Shown: piece by piece, positions 7,017 through 15,740 of the stretch
Position numbering within the stretch: position 1 is the stretch's first letter
How the letters are laid out: each line of letters starts with the position of its first letter
DNA from: Nesterenkonia muleiensis
GTDB lineage: Bacteria > Actinomycetota > Actinomycetes > Actinomycetales > Micrococcaceae
Direction of reading: 5' to 3'
Assembly (NCBI RefSeq): GCF_003600155.1
Contig: NZ_QWLD01000013.1
Span: forward strand, 1-51,392
Length of the DNA: 51,392 bases
Position numbers and translations under genes: made by a program
The notes under the pieces: model-generated
Told to the model about the DNA's origin: nothing
Database searches by the model: none
The model's input: only the letters and a program-made list of their open reading frames with translations

Positions 7017-9557
7017 TCAGGAGGCAGGTGCGGCGTCGTCTTTCTCCGGTCGCTCCACCAGGGCCAGGTACCCGCGGTGTCCCAGCTCCACCAGCCCGCA
7101 GCCCAGCAGGGCGGCCACGAACGTGGCGGCCAGCAGTTCGGCACCGGGCAGGGCGAAGAGGTGGTAGCGCTGGGAGATCGGCACTAACAGCACCAGGCCC
7201 AGCAGGAGATACATGGAACTGACCAGCGCCATCCTGGGGACCGTCAGCGGGCGCAGCGCGGTGTTGAGCACCCACAGGCCCACCAGCGATAAGCAGATGA
7301 AGCTGGCGGTCTGGATCTCTGCGGCGCCGCTTTCGAACCGGCGGCCGAAGGCCGAGACCACGATCAGACTGATTGCAATGGCCAGCGACGGCGGAATGGC
7401 GAACAGGGCCGAGCGCTTGAGGAACCCCCGCCGATAGCGCTGAACATTGGGCATGATGGCCAGCACGAACGCCGGGAAGCCGAGCATGATGAAATCAGCG
7501 GAGGAGAATTGGCGCGGTAAAAACGGAAAGGTCCAGAACGCCAGGGCGAAGAACAGGCCAAGGATGATCGCATATGCGGTCTTGGCCAGGAACAGATTGG
7601 CCAGCCGCTCAGTATTGGCAATGACTCGCCGGCCCTCGGCCAGCACCGCCGGAAGCCTGGAGAACTTGCCGTCCAGCAGCACCATCCGGCTCACCGCCTT
7701 GGTGGCCGGAGCCCCGGAGCCCATAGCGATGCCCAGATCAGCCTTCTTCACGGCCAGCGCGTCGTTGATGCCGTCACCGGTCATCGCCACCACATGACCG
7801 TTGGCCTGCAGCGCCTGGACCATCGCAGCCTTCTGCTGAGGCGAGACGCGGCCGAATACGTGGTGAGTGGCCACCGCTGAGCGCAGCACCTCCGGATCTT
7901 CGGCGAGGGTGGAGGCGTCGATGCCGTCGCCGTCGAACTCCATTCCCATCTCCCGGGCCACCGCAGCCACGGTCTTCGGATTGTCCCCGGAGATGACCTT
8001 GAGGCTGACCTGCTGCTCACGGAAGTAATCCAGCGTGGAGGCCGCATCACGGCGAACATTCTCCTTGAACGTGACCAGGGCAACGGGGCGCAGCCCACCC
8101 GGAAGGGCCTCACCGGTGTCCTGGGCAGCGCCGTCGAACGGAGCCCAGCCCAGCAGAAGCGTGCGCAGGCCCTGTGCGGCGATACCGTCAGTGTGCCGCA
8201 GCAGCTGGTCCACATCGATCTCCGGGGAGACCGGGGCCTCGCGGAGGATCTCCGGGGCACCGAGCACCCAGTGCCCGGCCAACGGACCGGCGTGCGGCTC
8301 GAAAGTGACCGAGGACCAGCGGCGGGCCGAGGAGAACGGCACCTCAGAGGCCGGCCGGTATGCCGGCAGGGAGGTGAAAGGCACAGTGAGCGCCGCGGCG
8401 GTGGGGTTGGCGGCCTCGCCGTGGCCGAAGTGGGCCAACACCTGCTGCCAAGGCTTGGCCCGGCCCGCCTCGGCGGCCTGCGGGCCGGTGCTTGGTTCCC
8501 AGCCTACCGGCAGCCCGGCCCGGTCCACTGCGGTGGAACCGTGGAAGACAACCGTGCCGTCGGTGAGGGTCCCGGTCTTGTCCAGGCAGACCACATCCAC
8601 CCGTGCCAAGATCTCCACGGCCGGCTGTTCCTGGATCAGCACCTGCTGGCGGGCCAATGTCACCGCCGCCGCAGCGAAGGCGATAGTCGTCATCAGCGCC
8701 AGGCCCTGGGGGACCATGGCGGTCACCGAGGCCACAGCGGTGACCAGGGCCTCACGCCACTGACCGGACTCCCAGGCGGTGCGCCAGCCACCGTGGGCGT
8801 GCATCTGGCCGTTGAAGACCACAGCGGTGATCGGGATCAGCACGATCGAAAGCCAGAACGCGATGCGCTCCAGGGCACGGCGGATCTCCGAGTTGATCTT
8901 CAGGAACTTTTTGGCCTCAGTGGTGAGTTTGACCGCATGCGCCTTCTCCCCGACGGCGGTGACCACGAAGCGGCCGGACCCGGCCAGCACAGCGGTGCCG
9001 GAGAGAATGGGGTCGCCGCGGTGTTTGGACACCGGCACCGACTCACCGGTGAGCATGGACTCGTCAATGTCCAGGTCTTGGGCAGAGAGCACGACGCCGT
9101 CCGCTGGGACCTGGTCGCCGGGACGCAGCTCCACCACATCGTCGAGTACCACCTGCTCCCGGTGGATCTGGAGAATCATTGCGTCACGCAGGACCCGGAT
9201 GTAGTCCTGGTGGAGGAACGCGATGGCGTCCAGCTTCCGCTTGGCCGAATACTCCTGAACCAGCCCGATGATCACATTGCCGACTGCGGCGATCGCGAAG
9301 AGCAGGTCCAGCCACCGGCCCAGGAGAATGATGATCAGCGCGCAGATCCCGATGATGAGGTTGAACAGGGTCATCAAGTGGGTGCGCAGGATCTCAGCGA
9401 TGGAGCGGGAGGTGGTGTGGGGCTGGACATTGGCCAGCTTGAGCTTCAGCCGCTCGGAGACCTGAACCGAGTTCAGACCTTTGGACTCGAGGACGGCCGG
9501 ATCAGGCGCAGACCGCAGCTCCGCGGGATCGCGGTCCTCGGTCCTTGTTTTAGCCAC
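7017..9557 (-). CDS. CtpE-like P-type cation ATPase
   Basis: An 846-residue P-type ATPase. In order: the GLNSVQVSERLKL actuator start; a helix pair with LIIGICALIIILLG; the TGESVPV actuator motif; MVPQGLALMTTIAFA in membrane helix 4; DKTGTLT with the phosphorylated Asp; TGDGINDALAVKKADLGIAMG in the hinge; and a C-terminal block of membrane helices. The PQGL motif and the run leading to DVVCLDKTGTLT resemble mycobacterial CtpE, a calcium transporter, so calcium or another divalent cation is the best guess. GTG at 9557 is preferred over the open frame extending to 9671: upstream translation runs into the neighbouring gene, and a TANNNT box lies 8 bases before the GTG. Confidence 0.82.
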   Translation of the reverse strand: MAKTRTEDRDPAELRSAPDPAVLESKGLNSVQVSERLKLKLANVQPHTTSRSIAEILRTHLMTLFNLIIGICALIIILLGRWLDLLFAIAAVGNVIIGLVQEYSAKRKLDAIAFLHQDYIRVLRDAMILQIHREQVVLDDVVELRPGDQVPADGVVLSAQDLDIDESMLTGESVPVSKHRGDPILSGTAVLAGSGRFVVTAVGEKAHAVKLTTEAKKFLKINSEIRRALERIAFWLSIVLIPITAVVFNGQMHAHGGWRTAWESGQWREALVTAVASVTAMVPQGLALMTTIAFAAAAVTLARQQVLIQEQPAVEILARVDVVCLDKTGTLTDGTVVFHGSTAVDRAGLPVGWEPSTGPQAAEAGRAKPWQQVLAHFGHGEAANPTAAALTVPFTSLPAYRPASEVPFSSARRWSSVTFEPHAGPLAGHWVLGAPEILREAPVSPEIDVDQLLRHTDGIAAQGLRTLLLGWAPFDGAAQDTGEALPGGLRPVALVTFKENVRRDAASTLDYFREQQVSLKVISGDNPKTVAAVAREMGMEFDGDGIDASTLAEDPEVLRSAVATHHVFGRVSPQQKAAMVQALQANGHVVAMTGDGINDALAVKKADLGIAMGSGAPATKAVSRMVLLDGKFSRLPAVLAEGRRVIANTERLANLFLAKTAYAIILGLFFALAFWTFPFLPRQFSSADFIMLGFPAFVLAIMPNVQRYRRGFLKRSALFAIPPSLAIAISLIVVSAFGRRFESGAAEIQTASFICLSLVGLWVLNTALRPLTVPRMALVSSMYLLLGLVLLVPISQRYHLFALPGAELLAATFVAALLGCGLVELGHRGYLALVERPEKDDAAPAS

Positions 9558-9565
9558 AACAGGTA

Positions 9566-9571
9566 AGTCTA
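9566..9571 (-). promoter_or_regulatory. -10 box for a leaderless P-type ATPase transcript
   Basis: TAGACT on the minus strand, 8 bases before the GTG at 9557, in the 37-base gap after the upstream gene. No ribosome-binding motif is present. It fixes the start of the ATPase. Confidence 0.45.
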
Positions 9572-9594
9572 AGGTGTGTGCTCCGCTGCCGGGA

Positions 9595-10698
9595 CTACTC
9601 GGAGCCGGCCACTGAGACCACCAGGTCCTCGCCGCTGGCCCCGACCTGCACATCCAGGCTGAAGGGCACATCCTCTGTCTCGGTCAGCTGCTCACCGGTG
9701 TGAAAGTGGCGGGCCTCAAAGCTGACCTCAGCCACCAGATCCTCAGAGCTGACCTGCCAGCCCTCGGCGTCGAAGCTCAGCTCGAACGCCTCAGGCTCGG
9801 GGAAGGTCCAGTCGATGGTGTCGGCATCCACCTGATGGCTGGTCGAGGTACCCACCGGGCAGCCGCTTGGCATGAGCACCTGCTGGTCACACTCCTCGAA
9901 GTACTCAGTCAGTTCCTCATGCAGCAGCTGGGTGGCGTCCTCGGAGGCCTCCAGCTCCATGGTCACCAGCTCGGCCGGAGCATCGGAGTCCTCGGCAGCG
10001 GTGACCACATGGCTGACTGCTCCGGTCAGCCACTGGGATTCGATGCTGATCTCGGCCACCGTCGGGACAAAGGCTGAAAGCCGGGCGGTCTCCGCATCGA
10101 GGTTAACCGGCTCACCGTTGATCTCGATCTGTCCGATCCCGCCCTGAGGGGCACCGGGCACCTCCACCTGGAACCAGGTGAGCCCCGCTGGAGAGATCTC
10201 CCAGTTGTCGAAAAACCCCCAGGTGGTCCCAGAGTGGGTCAGCGGCAGCTCGGTGGTGTATTCCTCCTCTGCGGAGGTGAAGCTCAGTTGGGCGCCGTCG
10301 CCAGTTTCCGTGATGTCGGGAGATTCAATGAGCTCGGCGGAGCGGGTCAAGGGGTCACCGGTGAGCAGCAGGTGGTCGACCTGCGGCTCCTCGGCGAAGT
10401 CTGGCAAGGCGGAGAAGTGTCCGAGTGCCTGACTGCCCTCGCCTTCAGCCAGCGAGTCCCAGTAGGACTGCGCGGTGGCCTCCGGGGCGTAAAGGTGCTC
10501 GTTGACCTGCCAGACGGCGAACACGGCGGCCGCGACGGCCGCCACCAGCCCCAACGCCCAGAGAGCCGCAGCCCGGTAGCCGGGCCGTTGGCCAGCCTCT
10601 TGATCGGGTGCCGAATGCTCGTCGAGGAAGTCCCGGTTTTCATCGGCAGAGGCCGAGAGGTCCGGAACACGGCGGTGCTGGGGCGGAGGACTTGTCAC
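9595..10698 (-). CDS. Membrane-anchored protein of unknown function
   Basis: A 367-residue protein with an N-terminal cytosolic segment (about 45 residues), one membrane helix (ALWALGLVAAVAAAVFAVW) and a large acidic external part. The external part has repeated beta-rich stretches (SYWDSLAEGEGSQALGHF, TWFQVEVPG, FEARHFHTGEQLTETEDVPF) and one cysteine pair (EECDQQVL...SGC). This topology is common among actinobacterial envelope proteins but I recognise no family. Start is GTG at 10698, with TAATCT 6 bases before it and no ribosome site. The ATPase follows 37 bases downstream with its own -10 box. Confidence 0.6.
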   Translation of the reverse strand: MTSPPPQHRRVPDLSASADENRDFLDEHSAPDQEAGQRPGYRAAALWALGLVAAVAAAVFAVWQVNEHLYAPEATAQSYWDSLAEGEGSQALGHFSALPDFAEEPQVDHLLLTGDPLTRSAELIESPDITETGDGAQLSFTSAEEEYTTELPLTHSGTTWGFFDNWEISPAGLTWFQVEVPGAPQGGIGQIEINGEPVNLDAETARLSAFVPTVAEISIESQWLTGAVSHVVTAAEDSDAPAELVTMELEASEDATQLLHEELTEYFEECDQQVLMPSGCPVGTSTSHQVDADTIDWTFPEPEAFELSFDAEGWQVSSEDLVAEVSFEARHFHTGEQLTETEDVPFSLDVQVGASGEDLVVSVAGSE

Positions 10699-10782
10699 CC
10701 GAATAGATTACCCGTTTGCTGCCATACCGATCTATCAGCACGATCTGCACCCCCAGCGCCTCGCACAAGAGGGGTGAGTCTC

Positions 10783-11583
10783 CTACGTGGAGAGCGGTTG
10801 GGAACTGCTCTGCGCAGAAGTCCTAACTGCTCTAATATCAATTCCTTTCTCCCGTATTGCGTAGAGTGTGGACTCTGGAAGGCCCGCATCGGAGATGATC
10901 TGATCGAAGCTTTGGAGTGAGGAGACACGAAAGGTGCCGAACGTGCCGTACTTGGCACTGCTGGCGACGAGTACGCTCAGCGAAGCTGCCCTCATGGCAG
11001 CGCGCTTAACGGTCACTTTCATCTCAGAGGGTGTGGTGGAGCCGCGGCCGAGGTCCCATGAGCTGGTAGAGATGAACGCCGTGTCCAGGTTGAACTCAGC
11101 AACGGATGCAGCTGCTAGATCCCCGATCGAGGAGCGATTCTCACGGTCAATGCGCCCTCCGACGTGATACAGCTCCACGCTGGGGTGGTCCACGAGAAGT
11201 CCAGCTGTGGTGATGTCGTTCGTCACCACAGTCAGATCCTGGACATCCCAAATCAGCGGAACGATCTGCCCCAGGGTGGTCCCGGCGTCCAGATAGATCG
11301 TCTGTCCTGGGGTGATGAGCTCGGCTGCAGCTGCGGCCATTGCCCGTTTATTGTCAAGATCTGTGACAGATTTGTCCAGGAATGATGGTTCACTGTGAAG
11401 CCTTTCTGCGAGTTTCACACCACTTGGAACTGAATAGACGCGCCCTTGCTGCTCCAGAGCCGCAATGTCCCGGCGCACAGTCATATGGGAGACGCCGAGG
11501 ATCGGGCAGAGCTCACGAATGCTGAGGACTCCCTTATGGCGCAACTCACGCAAGAGGGCTTCTCTGCGCTCCTCAGGAATCAT
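10783..11583 (-). CDS. DeoR-family regulator of acid-sugar catabolism
   Basis: A 266-residue DeoR/GlpR-type regulator. The N-terminal winged helix (IPEERREALLRELRHKG, LSIRELCPILGVSHMTVRRDI) is intact. The C-terminal sensor has the sugar-isomerase-like IYLDAGTTLGQIVPL, LTVVTNDI and VELYHVGG motifs that bind a phosphorylated effector. It diverges from the dehydrogenase/TRAP/kinase operon and the shared gap carries TGTGA...TCACA palindromes, so it is very likely the operon's repressor. The inducer is probably a pathway intermediate such as an oxo-tetronate phosphate; that is inference. Confidence 0.8.
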   Translation of the reverse strand: MIPEERREALLRELRHKGVLSIRELCPILGVSHMTVRRDIAALEQQGRVYSVPSGVKLAERLHSEPSFLDKSVTDLDNKRAMAAAAAELITPGQTIYLDAGTTLGQIVPLIWDVQDLTVVTNDITTAGLLVDHPSVELYHVGGRIDRENRSSIGDLAAASVAEFNLDTAFISTSSWDLGRGSTTPSEMKVTVKRAAMRAASLSVLVASSAKYGTFGTFRVSSLQSFDQIISDAGLPESTLYAIREKGIDIRAVRTSAQSSSQPLST

Positions 11584-11650
11584 TCCGCCCTTTCGCTCGT
11601 CTTCGTGACCACCATAGTAGCCATTTCGTTGTTCGGATTCTGCACTTGCC

Positions 11651-11689
11651 TGTGATTCACATCATATAGTATTGTGTGAAATTATCACA
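11651..11689. promoter_or_regulatory. Twin TGTGA/TCACA operator and divergent promoter
   Basis: TGTGA-T-TCACA at 11651-11661 and TGTGA-AATTA-TCACA at 11675-11689 flank the -10 candidate TATAGT (11665-11670) for the catabolic operon. The gap is markedly AT-rich compared with its surroundings and separates the divergent deoR-type gene from the dehydrogenase gene. These are likely binding sites of the DeoR-family repressor, placed to block RNA polymerase. Confidence 0.65.
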
Positions 11690-11756
11690 TAGAGGTGTTC
11701 ATTTATGAGATGGACGACTTCTGTTGCCATCACATCGAGAAGTCTTGGAGGCATCA

Positions 11757-12770
11757 ATGAGAGCTATGCGGTTCGACAACGACGGCACTGCTGCCGTTGT
11801 GGACATCCCCGCACCTGTACCCGGACCTCGGGAGGTGGTCGTCAAAGTACTGTCCACTGGCGCGTGTGGATCAGACCTTGCTGCCCTCCGTGGGACACAT
11901 CCCTTCCGGTTTCCTCCTCTCATCTCCGGCCACGAGGCCGGTGGCATCATCGAGAAGGTCGGAGCCGAGGTGAAAGATCTTCGGCCTGGGGTCCGAGTGG
12001 CCATCGAGCCGCAGAAGCCGTGCCAGGACTGCGAGCTGTGTACGGCGGGGAACTACCATGTCTGCCCGCAAAAGCAGATGCTCGGCATCACGGAATGGGA
12101 CGGCTCCTTCGCAGAGTACGTCAAGGTGCCTGATTACGCGATCGTGCCAGTCTCTGATGACATCCCCGACTACGCTCTGGCCGTGGTTGAGCCCTTAGCT
12201 GTCGCTGCCCACGCTGTACGTCAAGTGAGTCGGGTGCAGAACGGCGATCGGCTCTCTCGCCATCTGGTTCTTGGCGGTGGAACAATCGGCGGTCTCATCA
12301 CCGCAGTGCTGCAACACCAGCATTCTGGTGAGGTCGTGGTGGTGGAGCCCCGCGAGTACGTTGCGGAGATACTCCGCAAGCTCGGGGCCACAGACGTCCG
12401 GAGCCCTGAAGATCCCTGGGGTGAGGATGAGCGCTTCGATGCAGTCTTTATCGCAGCTGGTGTGCCCGAGCTGATTGCTACCGGCATTGCTCGCGTGCGT
12501 TCTGGCGGCACCGTGGTCCAGGTCGCGGTCTTCAACAAGGACGTCCCGGTTCCCGTCGGTGAACTGCAGGTGCGGGAGATTACCTTCACTGGCACCGCCA
12601 TGTACACCCGTGAAGACTTCATCACCGCCTCCGAGATGCTGACCCTCAATCCTGCGATCGCGGAGTCGATCATCACCACCAGAGTCACTCTTGAGGAAGG
12701 GGCCCGGCTCATCACACGGATGGCTGCCGAAGGACCCGGCAAAATCATCAAACTGATTATGGAGCCGTGA
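11757..12770 (+). CDS. Zinc-dependent MDR dehydrogenase of acid-sugar operon
   Basis: A 337-residue medium-chain alcohol dehydrogenase. Catalytic zinc ligands are Cys37 (GACGSD) and His59-Glu60 (SGHEAGG). Structural zinc ligands are Cys89, Cys92, Cys95 and Cys103 (CQDCELC...C). The NAD site is VLGGGTIGGL. It should oxidise a hydroxyl of the imported C4 acid sugar to give the oxo-acid for OtnI. Known L-threonate and D-erythronate pathways use a beta-hydroxyacid dehydrogenase (LtnD/DenD) at this step, so an MDR enzyme here is unusual. The start at 11757 has GGAGG 5 bases before it; the longer open frame from 11724 has no such site. Confidence 0.8.
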   Translation: MRAMRFDNDGTAAVVDIPAPVPGPREVVVKVLSTGACGSDLAALRGTHPFRFPPLISGHEAGGIIEKVGAEVKDLRPGVRVAIEPQKPCQDCELCTAGNYHVCPQKQMLGITEWDGSFAEYVKVPDYAIVPVSDDIPDYALAVVEPLAVAAHAVRQVSRVQNGDRLSRHLVLGGGTIGGLITAVLQHQHSGEVVVVEPREYVAEILRKLGATDVRSPEDPWGEDERFDAVFIAAGVPELIATGIARVRSGGTVVQVAVFNKDVPVPVGELQVREITFTGTAMYTREDFITASEMLTLNPAIAESIITTRVTLEEGARLITRMAAEGPGKIIKLIMEP

Positions 12771-13315
12771 TGCGTCTTCTTACACTGACTCTAGACTGGC
12801 TGGAAAAGCTCCTTGCCGTCATTGCTGTCACGGCGCTAGCGCTAATGAGCTTGTCACTCATTTTTCAAGTGATCATGCGCTACGTCTTCGACCGGCCCAC
12901 CGTCTGGTCTGAGGAGTTCGCTACTCTGAGTTTCGTCGCTCTCGTGATGGCCGCTATCCCCATCGCGCTGCGCAGACATGAGCATATTGCCCTGGAGTTC
13001 CTGCTCAACAAGACTCCGCTGGCGATCCGCACAGTCCTCAACGTCGTGGTCGCCCTGCTGACCATCGGGACGTTTGCACTTCTGGCCTACCTCGCGTGGG
13101 GCCTGCTGCCTTCGGCAGAACGGCAATTGCTCACCGGTATCACTTTGGCAGTCGGCTTCGATGTCAAGCTCTCCTGGATGTATGCCACCGTACCTGTCGG
13201 ATTCACCTGTGCCGTCATCTTCGGCGTCGAAAACATGATCAAGGGTCGGCAGAAGGCAGAAGAGGCAGAGGTCCTCAGTCTCGACGATGTTACGAATATC
13301 AGAGGAGCAGTCTGA
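12770..13315 (+). CDS. dctQ: TRAP transporter small membrane subunit (DctQ)
   Basis: A 181-residue protein with four membrane helices, the DctQ subunit of a tripartite ATP-independent periplasmic transporter. RYVFDRPTVWSEEFATLSF after helix 1 is the typical DctQ motif (RYxFxxxxxWxEE), and RRHEHIALEF follows helix 2. ATG at 12770 overlaps the dehydrogenase stop as TGATG, with GGAG 5 bases before it; GTG at 12767 is possible but sits too close to the ribosome site. It works with the DctM and DctP subunits encoded next. Confidence 0.88.
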   Translation: MRLLTLTLDWLEKLLAVIAVTALALMSLSLIFQVIMRYVFDRPTVWSEEFATLSFVALVMAAIPIALRRHEHIALEFLLNKTPLAIRTVLNVVVALLTIGTFALLAYLAWGLLPSAERQLLTGITLAVGFDVKLSWMYATVPVGFTCAVIFGVENMIKGRQKAEEAEVLSLDDVTNIRGAV

Positions 13316-14574
13316 TGCCAGCAGTACTTGGCGGCGGGCTCATAGTCCTTCTCATCATCGGTGTCCCTATCGGTATCGCCATCGGGCTGACGTCCATCAT
13401 CAGTCTGGTGATGTTCACTGACGTCCCACTGGAAATCGCAGCGCAACGACTGATTTCCGGAGTCCGGTCTTTTCCACTGCTGGCGATCCCACTATTCATA
13501 CTGGCCGGAAGCATTATGAATGCTGGCGGTGTGACCCAGAGGCTCATTGACTTCGCCTATGCCCTCATCGGTCAGATGCGCGGTGCTTTGGCCGGAGTCA
13601 CAGTGATTACCAATATGATTTTCGGCGGCATCTCCGGCTCCGCGGTGGCTGACGCTTCCTCCGTGGGCCGATTGCTGATCCCTCAGATGCTCAAGCGAGG
13701 GTACCCGGCAGGCATGGCTGCCTCAGTCTCCTCGACGGCGTCGACCATCGCCCTTATTCTGCCGCCCAGCATCACCATGATCATCTACGGGGTGACAGCG
13801 GAGGTTTCCATCTCCGCTCTTTTCTTCCACGGTCTCTACATCGGGCTGGGTTTCGGCTTGGTCTACATCCTCACCGGGTACATCGTTGCCCGCGTCATGA
13901 AGTTACCGTCGGAGAAGCGTGCTAGTGCCAAAGAACTCTGGGTCTCGTTCCGGCGAGCTGCACCTGCGCTGCTCATTCCGGTGGCTGTGCTTGGAGGTAT
14001 TCGGCTGGGGATATTCACGGCCACCGAAGGCGGAGCTGTTGCAGTGGCAATCGCTCTGTTCTTGGGCCTGGTGGTCTACCGAGAGCTGACCCCGACAACG
14101 GTCCACAAAGCCCTGCACGACTCCGCGATTCTGGTGGCGGCCATCATGCTGATCATCGCCATGTCCCAGATCTACTCCTGGGCGCTGACCACAGGCGGGG
14201 TTGCCCAGACCATCACTGATGCGGTCTTGGGAATCACCACAGAGATGATCGCCATTCTGTTACTGGTCAACGTGCTGCTCTTGCTGGTCGGAACGGTGGT
14301 AGAGGGTAACGCCGCAATCATCCTGTTCACCCCCATCCTCTTGCCTATCGTGACATCGGTAGGCGTGGATCCTGTCCACTTCGGGTTGATCATCGTCATC
14401 AACCTGGCCATCGGCCTGATCACTCCACCAGCAGGCATCTGCTTGCTCATCGGGTGCAAGATCGCCGGCATACCCATGGAGAAGTCCCTTCGAGATCTCC
14501 TCCCGTGGCTGTTGGTATCCATCGCCCTGCTTCTCACTGTGACCTACACCCCGCTGATCTTCGGGTGGTACTGA
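13315..14574 (+). CDS. dctM: TRAP transporter large permease (DctM)
   Basis: A 419-residue permease with about 12 membrane segments. It shows the DctM motifs GVPIGIAIGLTS, PLLAIPLFILAGSIMNAGGVTQRLIDFA, GGISGSAVADASSVG (substrate/sodium site) and GLITPPAGICLLIG near the end. It drives uptake with the sodium or proton gradient. The start overlaps the dctQ stop by one base (TGATG) after AGAGGAG. The 72 bases to dctP hold a strong ribosome site and no obvious terminator. Confidence 0.9.
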   Translation: MPAVLGGGLIVLLIIGVPIGIAIGLTSIISLVMFTDVPLEIAAQRLISGVRSFPLLAIPLFILAGSIMNAGGVTQRLIDFAYALIGQMRGALAGVTVITNMIFGGISGSAVADASSVGRLLIPQMLKRGYPAGMAASVSSTASTIALILPPSITMIIYGVTAEVSISALFFHGLYIGLGFGLVYILTGYIVARVMKLPSEKRASAKELWVSFRRAAPALLIPVAVLGGIRLGIFTATEGGAVAVAIALFLGLVVYRELTPTTVHKALHDSAILVAAIMLIIAMSQIYSWALTTGGVAQTITDAVLGITTEMIAILLLVNVLLLLVGTVVEGNAAIILFTPILLPIVTSVGVDPVHFGLIIVINLAIGLITPPAGICLLIGCKIAGIPMEKSLRDLLPWLLVSIALLLTVTYTPLIFGWY

Positions 14575-14646
14575 GACTCTGAGCGCCGCCGAAGAGACTC
14601 GTCATCTTTCTAGAAAACACACAGAGATTCCTCAAGGAGGAGAATC

Positions 14647-15639
14647 ATGAACCACAAAATTCTGACAGGCCTCGCCTGTACCTCGGCTCTGACGCTGGCC
14701 CTCACCGGCTGTGGAAATGGAGAAGGAGGGGGCGACGATGGCGCTGCATTGAGCCTCTCTCTCGGCCACTCCTACGGTGTGGACAGTCTCCAAGACCGCG
14801 CAGCCAAGGAGTTAGCAGAAAACGTTGCTGATCGCACTGACGGCCGGCTCGAGATTTCTGTGTATCCTGCCTCGCAACTGGGCAGCTGGGAGGAGATGCA
14901 GGAAGGCCTCGAGGTTGGCAGTGTCGACCTCGTGATCGAGTCTGTCGGTTCCTTGGAACGGTATACGGATCTTGCTGCCATCGAAGGCATTCCTTTCCTT
15001 TACGCCGACGAGGAGCACTTCTTCGAGGTCTGGGACGGGCCACTTGGTGAGGAGATCATTGAGGCTATCCGTGATGACTCAGGGTTCCTGCTCCTTGGCG
15101 ACATGTACCGTGGACCGCGAGTTCTCAACTCCATTCGCCCGGTCGAAGAACTCAGCGACCTTTCGGGGCTGCGCCTGCGGGTTCCCACGCAGCAGACCTA
15201 CATCGATACGTGGGAAGCGCTCGGGGCCAGCCCGACTCCGCTTGCGCTCAACGAGGTCTTTTCCGCCATTGAGCAGGGAGCGATCGCCGGTCAGGAGAAC
15301 CCCATTGACGTCGTGCGCTTCAACTCCTTCTACGAGGTGGCACCGTATGTGACCAACACCAACCATCTCTACGGGAACTTCCACTTCCAGGTGTGGGGAG
15401 ACACCTACGACAGCTGGGATGAAGAGCTCCGCGAGGTGCTGGATGAGGAGATCGCCGCGATCTCCGAGTGGTACCGAGGGCAGTCAGTCGACGAGCAGGA
15501 GGAGAATATCTCCTACCTCGAGGATGAGGGTGTGGAGTTCTTCGACATCGACTATGTCGAGTGGCAGACGCCGACGGACGGTATCGCCGACGAGGCCGAC
15601 CCGCAAGTCCAGGAATGGGTGGAGCAGATTCTCCACTGA
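14647..15639 (+). CDS. dctP: TRAP substrate-binding lipoprotein (DctP)
   Basis: A 330-residue solute receptor. The lipobox LTGC places the lipidated Cys at 22. The mature protein has the DctP pattern: ELAENVADRTDGRLEISVYPASQLG, GSVDLVIES, then LSGLRLRVP whose second Arg is the carboxylate-binding residue of the family, and SAIEQGAIAGQENP. The ligand should be an acid, here probably threonate or erythronate given the kinase, isomerase and aldolase genes. AAGGAGG lies 8 bases before the ATG, the best ribosome site in the operon, fitting the need for excess receptor. Confidence 0.9.
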   Translation: MNHKILTGLACTSALTLALTGCGNGEGGGDDGAALSLSLGHSYGVDSLQDRAAKELAENVADRTDGRLEISVYPASQLGSWEEMQEGLEVGSVDLVIESVGSLERYTDLAAIEGIPFLYADEEHFFEVWDGPLGEEIIEAIRDDSGFLLLGDMYRGPRVLNSIRPVEELSDLSGLRLRVPTQQTYIDTWEALGASPTPLALNEVFSAIEQGAIAGQENPIDVVRFNSFYEVAPYVTNTNHLYGNFHFQVWGDTYDSWDEELREVLDEEIAAISEWYRGQSVDEQEENISYLEDEGVEFFDIDYVEWQTPTDGIADEADPQVQEWVEQILH

Positions 15640-15661
15640 TTCCGCCACTGAACAAGCATTC

Positions 15662-15705
15662 TGGGTGCTCCGGTGCAGAACACAGCTTCTGTGCTGGAGC
15701 ACCCA
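15662..15705 (+). terminator. Stem-loop between dctP and otnK
   Basis: TGGGTGCTCC (15662-15671) pairs with GGAGCACCCA (15696-15705), a perfect 10-base stem around a loop that can itself partly pair. No T-run follows. It probably protects the upstream mRNA or attenuates read-through, raising DctP over the enzymes. Confidence 0.55.
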
Positions 15706-15740
15706 ACCCGGTTCATCAGGTCAAAGAGAGGTCAGGACGT

